NCBI GenBank assembly: GCA_944548615.1
Contig: OX155964.1
Span: 14,159,087-14,223,086, forward strand
DNA length: 64,000 bases
Direction of reading: 5' to 3'
Source of the DNA: Micropterix aruncella
Lineage: Eukaryota > Arthropoda > Insecta > Lepidoptera > Micropterigidae
Under the pieces are notes generated by a model, which did no database searches, was not told where the DNA came from, and was given only the letters and a program-made list of their open reading frames with translations. The position numbers and the translations under genes are program-made. Shown here in pieces: positions 1 through 12,100 of the stretch (its first letter is position 1; each line of letters starts with the position of its first letter).

Positions 1-137
1 TCCAGCGATCGCACACCGGTGGCGTTTGGAGCCATGTCCGACAGAACAACGTCCACTTTTCTCCCGTTTAGTTGTTCGATTAGCTTTCGTTGCGTTTCGT
101 CTTTTGTGAAGTCCATGTTGCTGAGGATAGTTGCACC
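1..137 (-). CDS. MRM2: MRM2 exon 3, partial (catalytic Asp motif)
   Basis: The acceptor reads GTATTTCAG|GGTGCA on the minus strand. It encodes GATILSNMDFTKDETQRKL and then VDVVLSDMAPNATGVRSLD, the segment with the catalytic Asp (SDMAP). The exon is cut by the window edge, and the C-terminal catalytic Lys and Glu are not visible. Confidence 0.9.
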
Positions 138-3100
138 CTGAAATACAAAATAGCGGATATAAATACAGATATTAAAAAATCCGTTGTCACGCCAAGACTT
201 TCCCGGCAATTAACCAAGGACTGATTTCATGAATAATTTCATAAATAAAATCGATGAGCAAACGAACGAACCTGTTTGGGTTTATTCGCACTATCGTGCG
301 AAGCACCCAAGAAGTAAATTCGGCTATATGGTCTCCACATGAGCTGGTGTGTAGTCAGTTATGTGATTCATAAATGATTTTACACACCAGCAATAGCCAT
401 AAAATTTGTAAGAATATATCTTTAATTAATAGAAATATTGACCCCTATTATCTATGCACATTTGTCATTTTAATGGGAGTTGCTTAATTAATCTGCTGTA
501 AAAATCTCATGGACAGAAACAGATGAAAGCTGTTTTTCACCGACTCTTCAATGTAGATTTTTTTCCCTTGTAAAAAGTTATCTAAATTCTGAAAAAAAAA
601 ACTCCATTGGAGAAAGGTCTGGCAAAGTACGGTGGGTAACCCCTGCAACTTGGCGACTGTTCGCAGTGAAATATTTAGTTATAATGTTGTCATACAGAGG
701 CAGTGGCTATGAGCGATTAACCAGGCTCGGTTATTTAATCTTTGAGCTTTTCCATCATTGTTTGCAGTTCTTGACAAGTACACATTTACGGTAACTGTAT
801 AGCCAGATAGAAAATACTGGTATAGGATATCATATTTGAAAATAATGCAAATTTCCAACTTTACCATGGTTGCACAAACAAAAATATTTGAGCTAAAATA
901 AACGACGTAAAGACAAATAAACAGCCGATTCTTAAAAAAGAATATTAACCCCTTGAGTATGATACGACCAAATCTGGTTCTGAAACAATTATCCGTTGAG
1001 TATGATACGACCAGATCTGGTTCCGCGTTTTTTTCACTTCTTTGACGTTCTCATATTTATTCATAATTATCTAATTGTTTTACAAAATGATATTTCAATA
1101 TTCTATATTCGAAATTTCAATGCAATCATTGTGCAGTTGTTCTTTTTATGATTGGTGTAGTAGTTTCGTAGTTATAGTACTTTAAGGTCGATGTCGCCGA
1201 AAATCCTGCAAAAGAGACAGATGCATCCATGAATATACCCATTTACTCCAAGGGTTAAAGTTTTAAAGCCTTGTATTAAAGTTTATTTGAATTTGAAATA
1301 CCAACTCAGACACAAGTTATCCAAGTTCAAAGTGGCCAGTGTGAAAAAACAGCAATTACATAGGTAAGGACCCAATAATAAGTAAATGTAAATGAGTTAG
1401 ATTTAAAAACTGTAAATGAGTTAGATTAAAAATGTGACCCAGGTGGGTCACGTGCTTTGACGAAACGTACGAACTCCGACAGGTACGAACTCCTGCAACT
1501 CATTATGATGGGAAAAGTTGCAGGGAGAAGACCTGGCCATAGACGGAAATCTTGGTTGCGGAACATTCGAGAATAGACCAGGATTACGAGTGTTGCCGAA
1601 TTGTTTTGCCTGGTGAAGGACAAAAAGAAGTATGCAGAGCTGACTGTCAACCTCCACTAGTTCGAGAGGCACCATAAGAAGAAGAAACAAGTACAGCTTA
1701 TCACTGATATTCCAACCAAAATTTCACAATGTGATATCGGCCTAACAAGGCCGTGTACCAAATTTCAAGTCTCTATGTCCAATATTTTGAGATTGAAATA
1801 TGACTAAGGCGCCCCCTGGTGGACCGATTTTAACCACAACCTTCTCAACTCTTGCCATGACCAAAATGCCTGTATGACAAATTTCAGCTCAATCGGATTA
1901 AGCGTTTGGCCGCTATCATGGAGGAATACACACAGACAGACTTCCATCTGGAAATGTTTTTAATCGTCTCAGAGGGGGCTAAAAATACATATTTCCGTCT
2001 TCATCTGGAAAAAAAAACTTGCACATTTACAATACTTTACCTCCTGTTTGGTTGGTGGGCCAGGAAAGTAAACTTTACAAATGGCTAATTTATTGTAAAA
2101 GTGAGATATTTCAATCATATTATGTAAGCGAGTAATATATTTTTACATGAAATAATTAGTATACACTAAATAATTGGTATATATTTAAAAAAATGTCTAT
2201 TTACACAGTTAGTATATTTAATAATTACGATGCAAGATAATTATATTATTCAACAAAATAAATACATAAATAATTTATATGCAAAGCAATATAATCACAG
2301 AACAAATAAAGAAGAATTGATGCAATATGGAGTAGTGACAATATTATTCTGATTTGAACTTAGAAACGCTCCCAAGTAGAGGTATCACAGTAAGGTATCA
2401 CAGTGTAAATAAAACGCACAAACATAGTGGGGGCGATGGGCAATGGGTGGGTTATGGATTTGTGTTGGGTTATGCATTTTAATTTTTATATGACAAATCA
2501 GGCCATCTGTTTACGCTATCGAATTTGTTTACAATTAGTAGCTTATATTTACTGCCCCCAGGAAGGGAGCAACTCTGACTCGAAGGTCGGCAGCAGCGGC
2601 ATGTCGAATAGATCAAAGGCCTTGTCTCACTGGTAGTCCATTTACATCTTTGCGGAGGATATCTTTTTATTAAGGAACTATTCAAATATTAACTTGATGG
2701 TACCTATGTACATTCGAAAAATATAAAAAATATACTATGCAACAAACACACAAGCATCTAAAATAAACATATTCTTAAATCTAACTCATTTACATTTACT
2801 TATTAGAATAGGACCTCGCTTATCTGAGATAATGTGGAGGGTACCTCGGATAATCGAAAACTCGGATAACATGGAGTCTAAATCAAAGGGAAAACATAGG
2901 GTAAAATTTACAATGAATGAAAACGTATTCAATGAAGTAAAATAATACATCTATTACATATTGGTTGGTTGACTGGAAGATATTGTTATGTAGCAATTAG
3001 TCCGCCTTTGTACCTTCTTTTAATTGTGCGATAAAGAGTTTTTTCATTTCATTCATATTTAAATGTAATAATACAATATATACATATATAAATTATAAAA

Positions 3101-6100
3101 TACAGTACTGCATATTAAAATTGGATTAGAGGGCTGACATTAGGGAGTAAAATCATAGCCTGGTAGTAGCCTTTTCGAACTCGGTCAACCCGGATCTTGG
3201 TTAACCCTTCAGGCCTCGGCCCCTCAGCCGATTGACAAGTTGCTGTCCCAAAAAAAAATTGTAAAAATTAGTAAAAAAATTGAATTACGACACTGTCTCA
3301 CCAAAACATTAATTACTTCCAAGCCACTGTACCCATAATTAAATTGAAACATATTAACATAATGAAACATAATAAAATAAAATAAATTAAAATAAAATTA
3401 AAACGGGGCAGTCACGCTGAATCGTTTTGTGGCCGATATCGGCCAATCGGGCCTGAGGGGTTAAGTCGGGCTCGGATAACTGCGGCTTTACTGTATTAAC
3501 TACTTATATCTATACATTCACTTATATCTACTTATATCTATACATTCACTAAACGTATCTGTATTATATATCCATACTATCGTCCAACCTTAAATATTTT
3601 ATTATAAACTCCATTCTAAACTCATTATTTAACCCTTGGAGTAAATGGGTATTTTCATGGATGCATCTGTCTCTTTTGCAGGATTTTCGGCGACATCGAC
3701 CTTAACCCGTCAAATGTGAGGCGTCCCATTAGGGATATAAAATTTAATACGTTGAAATGTGAGGCGTCCCAATAACCACATCATGATGGAGGCCACAGTC
3801 GCTGTTTGGGAAAAAATCCCTTAATAAATAGAACGCGCTTCTATATTTTATCGTTTGATGCCAGAAAATAGCCAATGATTCGTTACCATTACTGTATACG
3901 ATAGTAACATGCGATAAAATCTGTACGACACATGGCAACTGTGCCAACTCGTGGAAAATTCCGCTTCGGCAGTGTGACATTTCGGTCGAACGAACGAACC
4001 GTAAAAGTGAGTTATATGCATTCTAAAATTGTCTAGGAATGATAATTACCGACTGGAGAAGGCCATTTCCTTTTTTTCACGTAGTTTTTAGTAAATTTGT
4101 GAAATGTCGTAACACGTCAATGGCGGTCGAGATCAACATTTTTTTCGAAACGAACGAAATCTCGGGAGTGTAGTGTTTATTTCGGTTTATTTCGCTTATA
4201 AAATCGTTATTATTCAATGTAGGAGGTATATACTCAAGGAATTAGATGTATTTTGATATTTACACGTCGTTTACAAACTGACCACGTTTTCAGAGTTCAT
4301 AGTTTGGCGGCAAAAGCCGAAATTTCTCAATGTGTATAGAGAAGGCTTGCATTTCTATCGATACAAAACAACAACTAAAATACGGAAAAAAAATTTTATT
4401 TTCGATATTTTTATTTTTGAGAAATTTGGTTATTTGAATATCGGATTTTATAGAGAAACTAAAATGCAGCTTAAAATAACATACAACTTTTTTTCAATTT
4501 GGGCTTATTTACTGAGGAAATCTAGGCTGTGTCACCATGCGGTGTAAGATCGTTATACCAGCCTGGGGTGACGGGTTCGCCCGTTGTAGTCGACAACCCA
4601 AGTTGTTAGTCAGAGTGCACAGTCTGATTTTGATTCCTATGGGAAACTGACGCACCAACCTAAGTCGGTGGAGGCCCCGTCGGATAGGTGTCGACCCATG
4701 AGTGTGACCAACCCTGAACAGAATGGGTCTTCGTGGCCACCTCAGCTAGGGCCCATTAACTCCCTCAACGGTCAACAGCGGAGAGACCGGACTATTCTTC
4801 TAAGGTTGGTCAGATTATCAACGATCTTGTATTATTTTTCAGATATGTTGCGCGCTTGCCGTTCCACGTCTATGCGGCCCCGTCTCGCTTTCGTCGCCGA
4901 GCTTCATAAGGTCAGTACTTATTAATTTAATTTTGAATTTTATTTTGACCTTACGGCGACTGCTCTTGAAACGACCATCGGCTACCCGATCGGACGACGA
5001 CGGTGGACTGTTTTGTCCGAGTCTTCTGCGCTCACTTCACGGGAGATAGAATGACTATACGTTAAAACTTCCTGAGGTGACGGGCTCGCCTGTTGTAGTT
5101 GACGACTCTATTTGATCATTCGGCTACCCGATACCAGGAGATAGTTTGATACCAGGAAAAAATTTGGCAGTAACTGATAGCGGAGGCGCTTGGTCTGCCC
5201 GCTGAGTCAACTGCCCGGTACGTCTTCTACGCTCATCCCGCAGCTGAAAGAACGATCACATATCGTTATACCAGCCTGGGGTGACGGGTTCGCCCGTTGT
5301 AGTCGACACCGTCCAACTATGCAGCTTTCCGGTAGCGAACGCTTTCGTTTAGCTCGGGCCAAAAGATCAATTGTAGGTAAACTCTGATTGGTTCAACACG
5401 ATTCAACACCTATTCAGTTATTTTATTTTATTTTATTAATTTACCATATAATACGTCATATAAACACCATTTACATAATATGGTTGAGTTGGGAGAGATT
5501 GAGCACATCCTATGGTGAAAATGTTTAACCGCATTCCTAACTAGGTCAGAGACCCGTATCTAGGGATGCTGATTTTTGTTTAATTGTATCGACGAGCTGA
5601 CTCTTTTGATATTATGAACTTAAGTTGCATTGCATAATACATAAGAATATATACATACGCATACATACACACATACATAAATATATATATACATACCTAC
5701 ACATATATATACATAGCATCGTGCTCGCATTCATAATCTATTTGCGGAGCCGTCCTCGCGCACCAACCTAAGTCGGTGGAGGCCCCGTCGGATAGGTGTC
5801 GACCCGTGAGTGTGACCAACCCTTAACAGAATGGGTCTTCGTGGCCACCTCAGCTAGGGCTCATTAACTCCCTCAACGGTCAACAGCGGAGAGACCGGAC
5901 TATTCTTCTAAGGTTGGTCAGATTATCAACGATCCTCCTAAGTACTATTTTGTTTTATTTTTCAGATATGTTGCGCGCTTGCCGTTCCACGTCTATGCGG
6001 CCCCCGTCTCGCTTTCGTCGCCGAGCTTCATAAGGTCAGTACTTATTAATTTAATTTTGAATTTTATTTTGACCTTACGGCGACTGCTCTTGAAACGACC

Positions 6101-9100
6101 ATCGGCTACCCGATCGGACGACGACGGTGGACTGTTTTGTCCGAGTCTTCTGCGCTCACTTCACGGGAGATAGAATGACTATACGTTAAAACTTCCTGAG
6201 GTGACGGGCTCGCCTGTTGTAGTTGACGACTCTATTTGATCATTCGGCTACCCGATACCAGGAGATAGTTTGATACCAGGAAAAAATTTGGCAGTAACTG
6301 ATAGCGGAGGCGCTTGGTCTGCCCGCTGAGTCAACTGCCCGGTACGTCTTCTACGCTCATCCCGCAGCTGAAAGAACGATCACATATCGTTATACCAGCC
6401 TGGGGTGACGGGTTCGCCCGTTGTAGTCGACACCGTCCAACTATGCAGCTTTCCGGTAGCGAACGCTTTCGTTTAGCTCGGGCCAAAAGATCAATTGTAG
6501 GTAAACTCTGATTGGTTCAACACGATTCAACACCTATTCAGTTATTTTATTTTATTTTATTAATTTACCATATAATACGTCATATAAACACCATTTACAT
6601 AATATGGTTGAGTTGGGAGAGATTGAGCACATCCTATGGTGAAAATGTTTAACCGCATTCCTAACTAGGTCAGAGACCCGTATCTAGGGATGCTGATTTT
6701 TGTTTAATTGTATCGACGAGCTGACTCTTTTGATATTATGAACTTAAGTTGCATTGCATAATACATAAGAATATATACATACGCATACATACACACATAC
6801 ATAAATATATATATACATACCTACACATATATATACATAGCATCGTGCTCGCATTCATAATCTATTTGCGGAGCCGTCCTCGCGCACCAACCTAAGTCGG
6901 TGGAGGCCCCGTCGGATAGGTGTCGACCCGTGAGTGTGACCAACCCTGAACAGAATGGGTCTTCGTGGCCACCTCAGCTAGGGCCCATTAACTCCCTCAA
7001 CGGTCAACAGCGGAGAGACCGGACTATTCTTCTAAGGTTGGTCAGATTATCAACGATCTTGTATTATTTTTCAGATATGTTGCGCGCTTGCCGTTCCACG
7101 TCTATGCGGCCCCGTCTCGCTTTCGTCGCCGAGCTTCATAAGGTCAGTACTTATTAATTTAATTTTGAATTTTATTTTGACCTTACGGCGACTGCTCTTG
7201 AAACGACCATCGGCTACCCGATCGGACGACGACGGTGGACTGTTTTGTCCGAGTCTTCTGCGCTCACTTCACGGGAGATAGAATGACTATACGTTAAAAC
7301 TTCCTGAGGTGACGGGCTCGCCTGTTGTAGTTGACGACTCTATTTGATCATTCGGCTACCCGATACCAGGAGATAGTTTGATACCAGGGAAAAATTTGGC
7401 AGTAACTGATAGCGGAGGCGCTTGGTCTGCCCGCTGAGTCAACTGCCCGGTACGTCTTCTACGCTCATCCCGCAGCTGAAAGAACGATCACATATCGTTA
7501 TACCAGCCTGGGGTGACGGGTTCGCCCGTTGTAGTCGACACCGTCCAACTATGCAGCTTTCCGGTAGCGAACGCTTTCGTTTAGCTCGGGCCAAAAGATC
7601 AATTGTAGGTAAACTCTGATTGGTTCAACACGATTCAACACCTATTCAGTTATTTTATTTTATTTTATTAATTTACCATATAATACGTCATATAAACACC
7701 ATTTACATAATATGGTTGAGTTGGGAGAGATTGAGCACATCCTATGGTGAAAATGTTTAACCGCATTCCTAACTAGGTCAGAGACCCGTATCTAGGGATG
7801 CTGATTTTTGTTTAATTGTATCGACGAGCTGACTCTTTTGATATTATGAACTTAAGTTGCATTGCATAATACATAAGAATATATACATACGCATACATAC
7901 ACACATACATAAATATATATATACATACCTACACATATATATACATAGCATCGTGCTCGCATTCATAATCTATTTGCGGAGCCGTCCTCGCGCACCAACC
8001 TAAGTCGGTGGAGGCCCCGTCGGATAGGTGTCGACCCGTGAGTGTGACCAACCCTGAACAGAATGGGTCTTCGTGGCCACCTCAGCTAGGGCCCATTAAC
8101 TCCCTCAACGGTCAACAGCGGAGAGACCGGACTATTCTTCTAAGGTTGGTCAGATTATCAACGATCTTGTATTATTTTTCAGATATGTTGCGCGCTTGCC
8201 GTTCCACGTCTATGCGGCCCCGTCTCGCTTTCGTCGCCGAGCTTCATAAGGTCAGTACTTATTAATTTAATTTTGAATTTTATTTTGACCTTACGGCGAC
8301 TGCTCTTGAAACGACCATCGGCTACCCGATCGGACGACGACGGTGGACTGTTTTGTCCGAGTCTTCTGCGCTCACTTCACGGGAGATAGAATGACTATAC
8401 GTTAAAACTTCCTGAGGTGACGGGCTCGCCTGTTGTAGTTGACGACTCTATTTGATCATTCGGCTACCCGATACCAGGAGATAGTTTGATACCAGGGAAA
8501 AATTTGGCAGTAACTGATAGCGGAGGCGCTTGGTCTGCCCGCTGAGTCAACTGCCCGGTACGTCTTCTACGCTCATCCCGCAGCTGAAAGAACGATCACA
8601 TATCGTTATACCAGCCTGGGGTGACGGGTTCGCCCGTTGTAGTCGACACCGTCCAACTATGCAGCTTTCCGGTAGCGAACGCTTTCGTTTAGCTCGGGCC
8701 AAAAGATCAATTGTAGGTAAACTCTGATTGGTTCAACACGATTCAACACCTATTCAGTTATTTTATTTTATTTTATTAATTTACCATATAATACGTCATA
8801 TAAACACCATTTACATAATATGGTTGAGTTGGGAGAGATTGAGCACATCCTATGGTGAAAATGTTTAACCGCATTCCTAACTAGGTCAGAGACCCGTATC
8901 TAGGGATGCTGATTTTTGTTTAATTGTATCGACGAGCTGACTCTTTTGATATTATGAACTTAAGTTGCATTGCATAATACATAAGAATATATACATACGC
9001 ATACATACACACATACATAAATATATATATACATACCTACACATATATATACATAGCATCGTGCTCGCATTCATAATCTATTTGCGGAGCCGTCCTCGCG

Positions 9101-12100
9101 CACCAACCTAAGTCGGTGGAGGCCCCGTCGGATAGGTGTCGACCCGTGAGTGTGACCAACCCTTAACAGAATGGGTCTTCGTGGCCACCTCAGCTAGGGC
9201 TCATTAACTCCCTCAACGGTCAACAGCGGAGAGACCGGACTATTCTTCTAAGGTTGGTCAGATTATCAACGATCCTCCTAAGTACTATTTTGTTTTATTT
9301 TTCAGATATGTTGCGCGCTTGCCGTTCCACGTCTATGCGGCCCCCGTCTCGCTTTCGTCGCCGAGCTTCATAAGGTCAGTACTTATTAATTTAATTTTGA
9401 ATTTTATTTTGACCTTACGGCGACTGCTCTTGAAACGACCATCGGCTACCCGATCGGACGACGACGGTGGACTGTTTTGTCCGAGTCTTCTGCGCTCACT
9501 TCACGGGAGATAGAATGACTATACGTTAAAACTTCCTGAGGTGACGGGCTCGCCTGTTGTAGTTGACGACTCTATTTGATCATTCGGCTACCCGATACCA
9601 GGAGATAGTTTGATACCAGGAAAAAATTTGGCAGTAACTGATAGCGGAGGCGCTTGGTCTGCCCGCTGAGTCAACTGCCCGGTGCGTCTTCTACGCTCAT
9701 CCCGCAGCTGAAAGAACGATCACATATCGTTATACCAGCCTGGGGTGACGGGTTCGCCCGTTGTAGTCGACACCGTCCAACTATGCAGCTTTCCGGTAGC
9801 GAACGCTTTCGTTTAGCTCGGGCCAAAAGATCAATTGTAGGTAAACTCGCATCGCAGGTGAACAATTATTTTGACACGTCCAAGAGCAGCGGTTTTTAGC
9901 CATCAATTGTACACGACGAAAATGTAATATAATGTATTCTTCAAATCTAAACTAACATAAAGATTGCTAAGATGAATAAATGAATTAATGAAAATCTCTT
10001 TATTGCACAATAAAAAAAAAGGTACAATGGCGGACTTATTGCTACATTACAATATCTTCCAGTCAACCAACACAATATCTTCCAGTCAACCAACCCAATA
10101 TCTTCCAGTCAACCATCTCAATATCTTCCAGTCAACCGACAGGTGACTTTTTTGATCATTTTAAAGAACTGACCAAATTTTTTGTCGCTTGGTTGCCGAA
10201 AACTGTAAATAATCAACAAAATATAAAATACCAAGCGACAACAAAAACTACCCCAGCAGTTTGAGAGTGGGACTAATCGACGCAGGATTTTTTTATGATT
10301 CTAGTGATATATATAACTCAATATCGCCCAAATTGTCGTTTAGTAAATTTTTCCTTTCCACCGTCGATGTATTTATTTTAACCTATTGATATTTGGACAT
10401 TTAGACAACTACTTACTTAATATTTTTAGATTGAGGTACCCTATGACACTCGGGATGACATAACGATTCTAGTAATACCGCAGATTTTTAAATTGGTCTT
10501 AAGCGTTTAGAAGTTATGATGGAATAAAGAAACGGAAATTTGTGGTCGGGGAATTTTCGATCACTACAACAGAATTAGGTTTTTGAAATTGAATTGAAAT
10601 TTAGACAGGACGTGAGAACTAATAATATTGTTTTAATTTTCAGACGACCTCTAGCGGCGGCGGGGCGAGTAGCCGGCGCGCGGCGCGCGGCGGAGAGCGA
10701 CGGGCGGCGTTTTGTTATTACTGTTTCATATAGAATAACGACGTTTCACTCGAAATTTTGTTGAATTACAAGGAATTTTGATGAAACTCCATTACTCGAT
10801 TATATGTATCATTATATTTCAACGATGTAACGTGATGTGTGTTATGCACTTTTTTTTGTGATACATTATAAATTTTTATCAAATGTGGCAATTTTTAAAC
10901 GTGCATGTACTATTTTGTACTGGATATTTAGTACCAATAAAAAAAAATTAAAGCATAAGTCGCATAAAAAATAAATGATAAAATCCAATCTCTTATATTT
11001 TTCTATGTTTCTTTTGTATATAAAGAAACGAATAATTGTATACCTAATATACCAACTGATGAAAGTTTTTATTTTAGTCGGTACAATTGTTTTGTTTATT
11101 TTTATGACATGTTTGTTTTATTTTTATCAAATGACTGTTACTGTAAAATTTTGTACTGGAAATTTATTCTATTTTTGATATTTCTAAATGATATTTTTAA
11201 TATTTAGACAATGTAATGGTTGATTTTGTATAGTTTATTGACTTTCAGATTTCTAACTTGATTTAATTTTATTTTTGCCAGATATATGATATGTTTAAAA
11301 TATGAATATTATAAAAAATGTATTTATTAATTGTAAGTTCTATACCCTTACCGGGTTTTTTGGAATAAATAAACTTTGAACTTTGAACTTTGAAATAAAA
11401 CAAAAATGGTTTCTTGAGTTTTCTTCTAGAAAATAATAATTATTATACAAAAGTTGTTAAAAAACGAATATACCGCGTGAAGTTTGTAGCACCCGACGTT
11501 TCGGCGATGTTGCAGCGGCCGCTGTCCAGTCTACTCGGGACAACGGCGGCTGCAACGTCGCCGAAACGTCGGGTGCTACAAACTTCACGCGGTAAATTCG
11601 TTTTTTAACCACTTTGTATAATGCCTTTGCCATTATTATGAAATCAAAAACTTAACGCGTTTGTTTGACATTATAAATAGCTTTATAAACGAATTTACCG
11701 CGTGATGTTTGTAGCACCCGACGTTTCGGCGATGTTGCAGCGGCCGCTGTCCAGTCTACCCTGGACAACGGCGGCTGCAACGTCTCCGAAACGTCGGGTG
11801 CTACAAAGTTCACGCGGTAAATTCGTTTATAAAGCTATTTATAATGTCAAACAACCGCGATAATCTTTGATTTCATAATAATTGCAAAGGCATGATACAA
11901 ATGTGGTTAAAAAACCAATTTACCACGTAAAGTTTGGACACCAACGTTTCGGCGACGTTGCAGCCGCCGCTGTCCAGTCTACCCTGGGCAACGTCGCCGA
12001 AACGTCGGGTGCTACACACTTCACGCGGTAAATTCGTTTATAAAGCTATAATGTGAAGCAACCGCGATAGTCTGATTTCATAATAATTGCAAAGGCATAC

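Noticed and set aside
4652..9848. CRISPR-like or ribosomal tandem array
   Set aside because: Units are 1.1 kb with no short repeat/spacer pattern, and they contain no rRNA sequence. This is eukaryotic intronic DNA.
4668..9899. Repeated 85-, 65- and 64-codon ORFs in the tandem array as a tandem protein-coding gene family
   Set aside because: Starts are mostly non-ATG, the frames are broken in type B units, and no protein family is recognised. They follow from repeat identity. Only the splice-flanked subsegments are kept, as a low-confidence finding.
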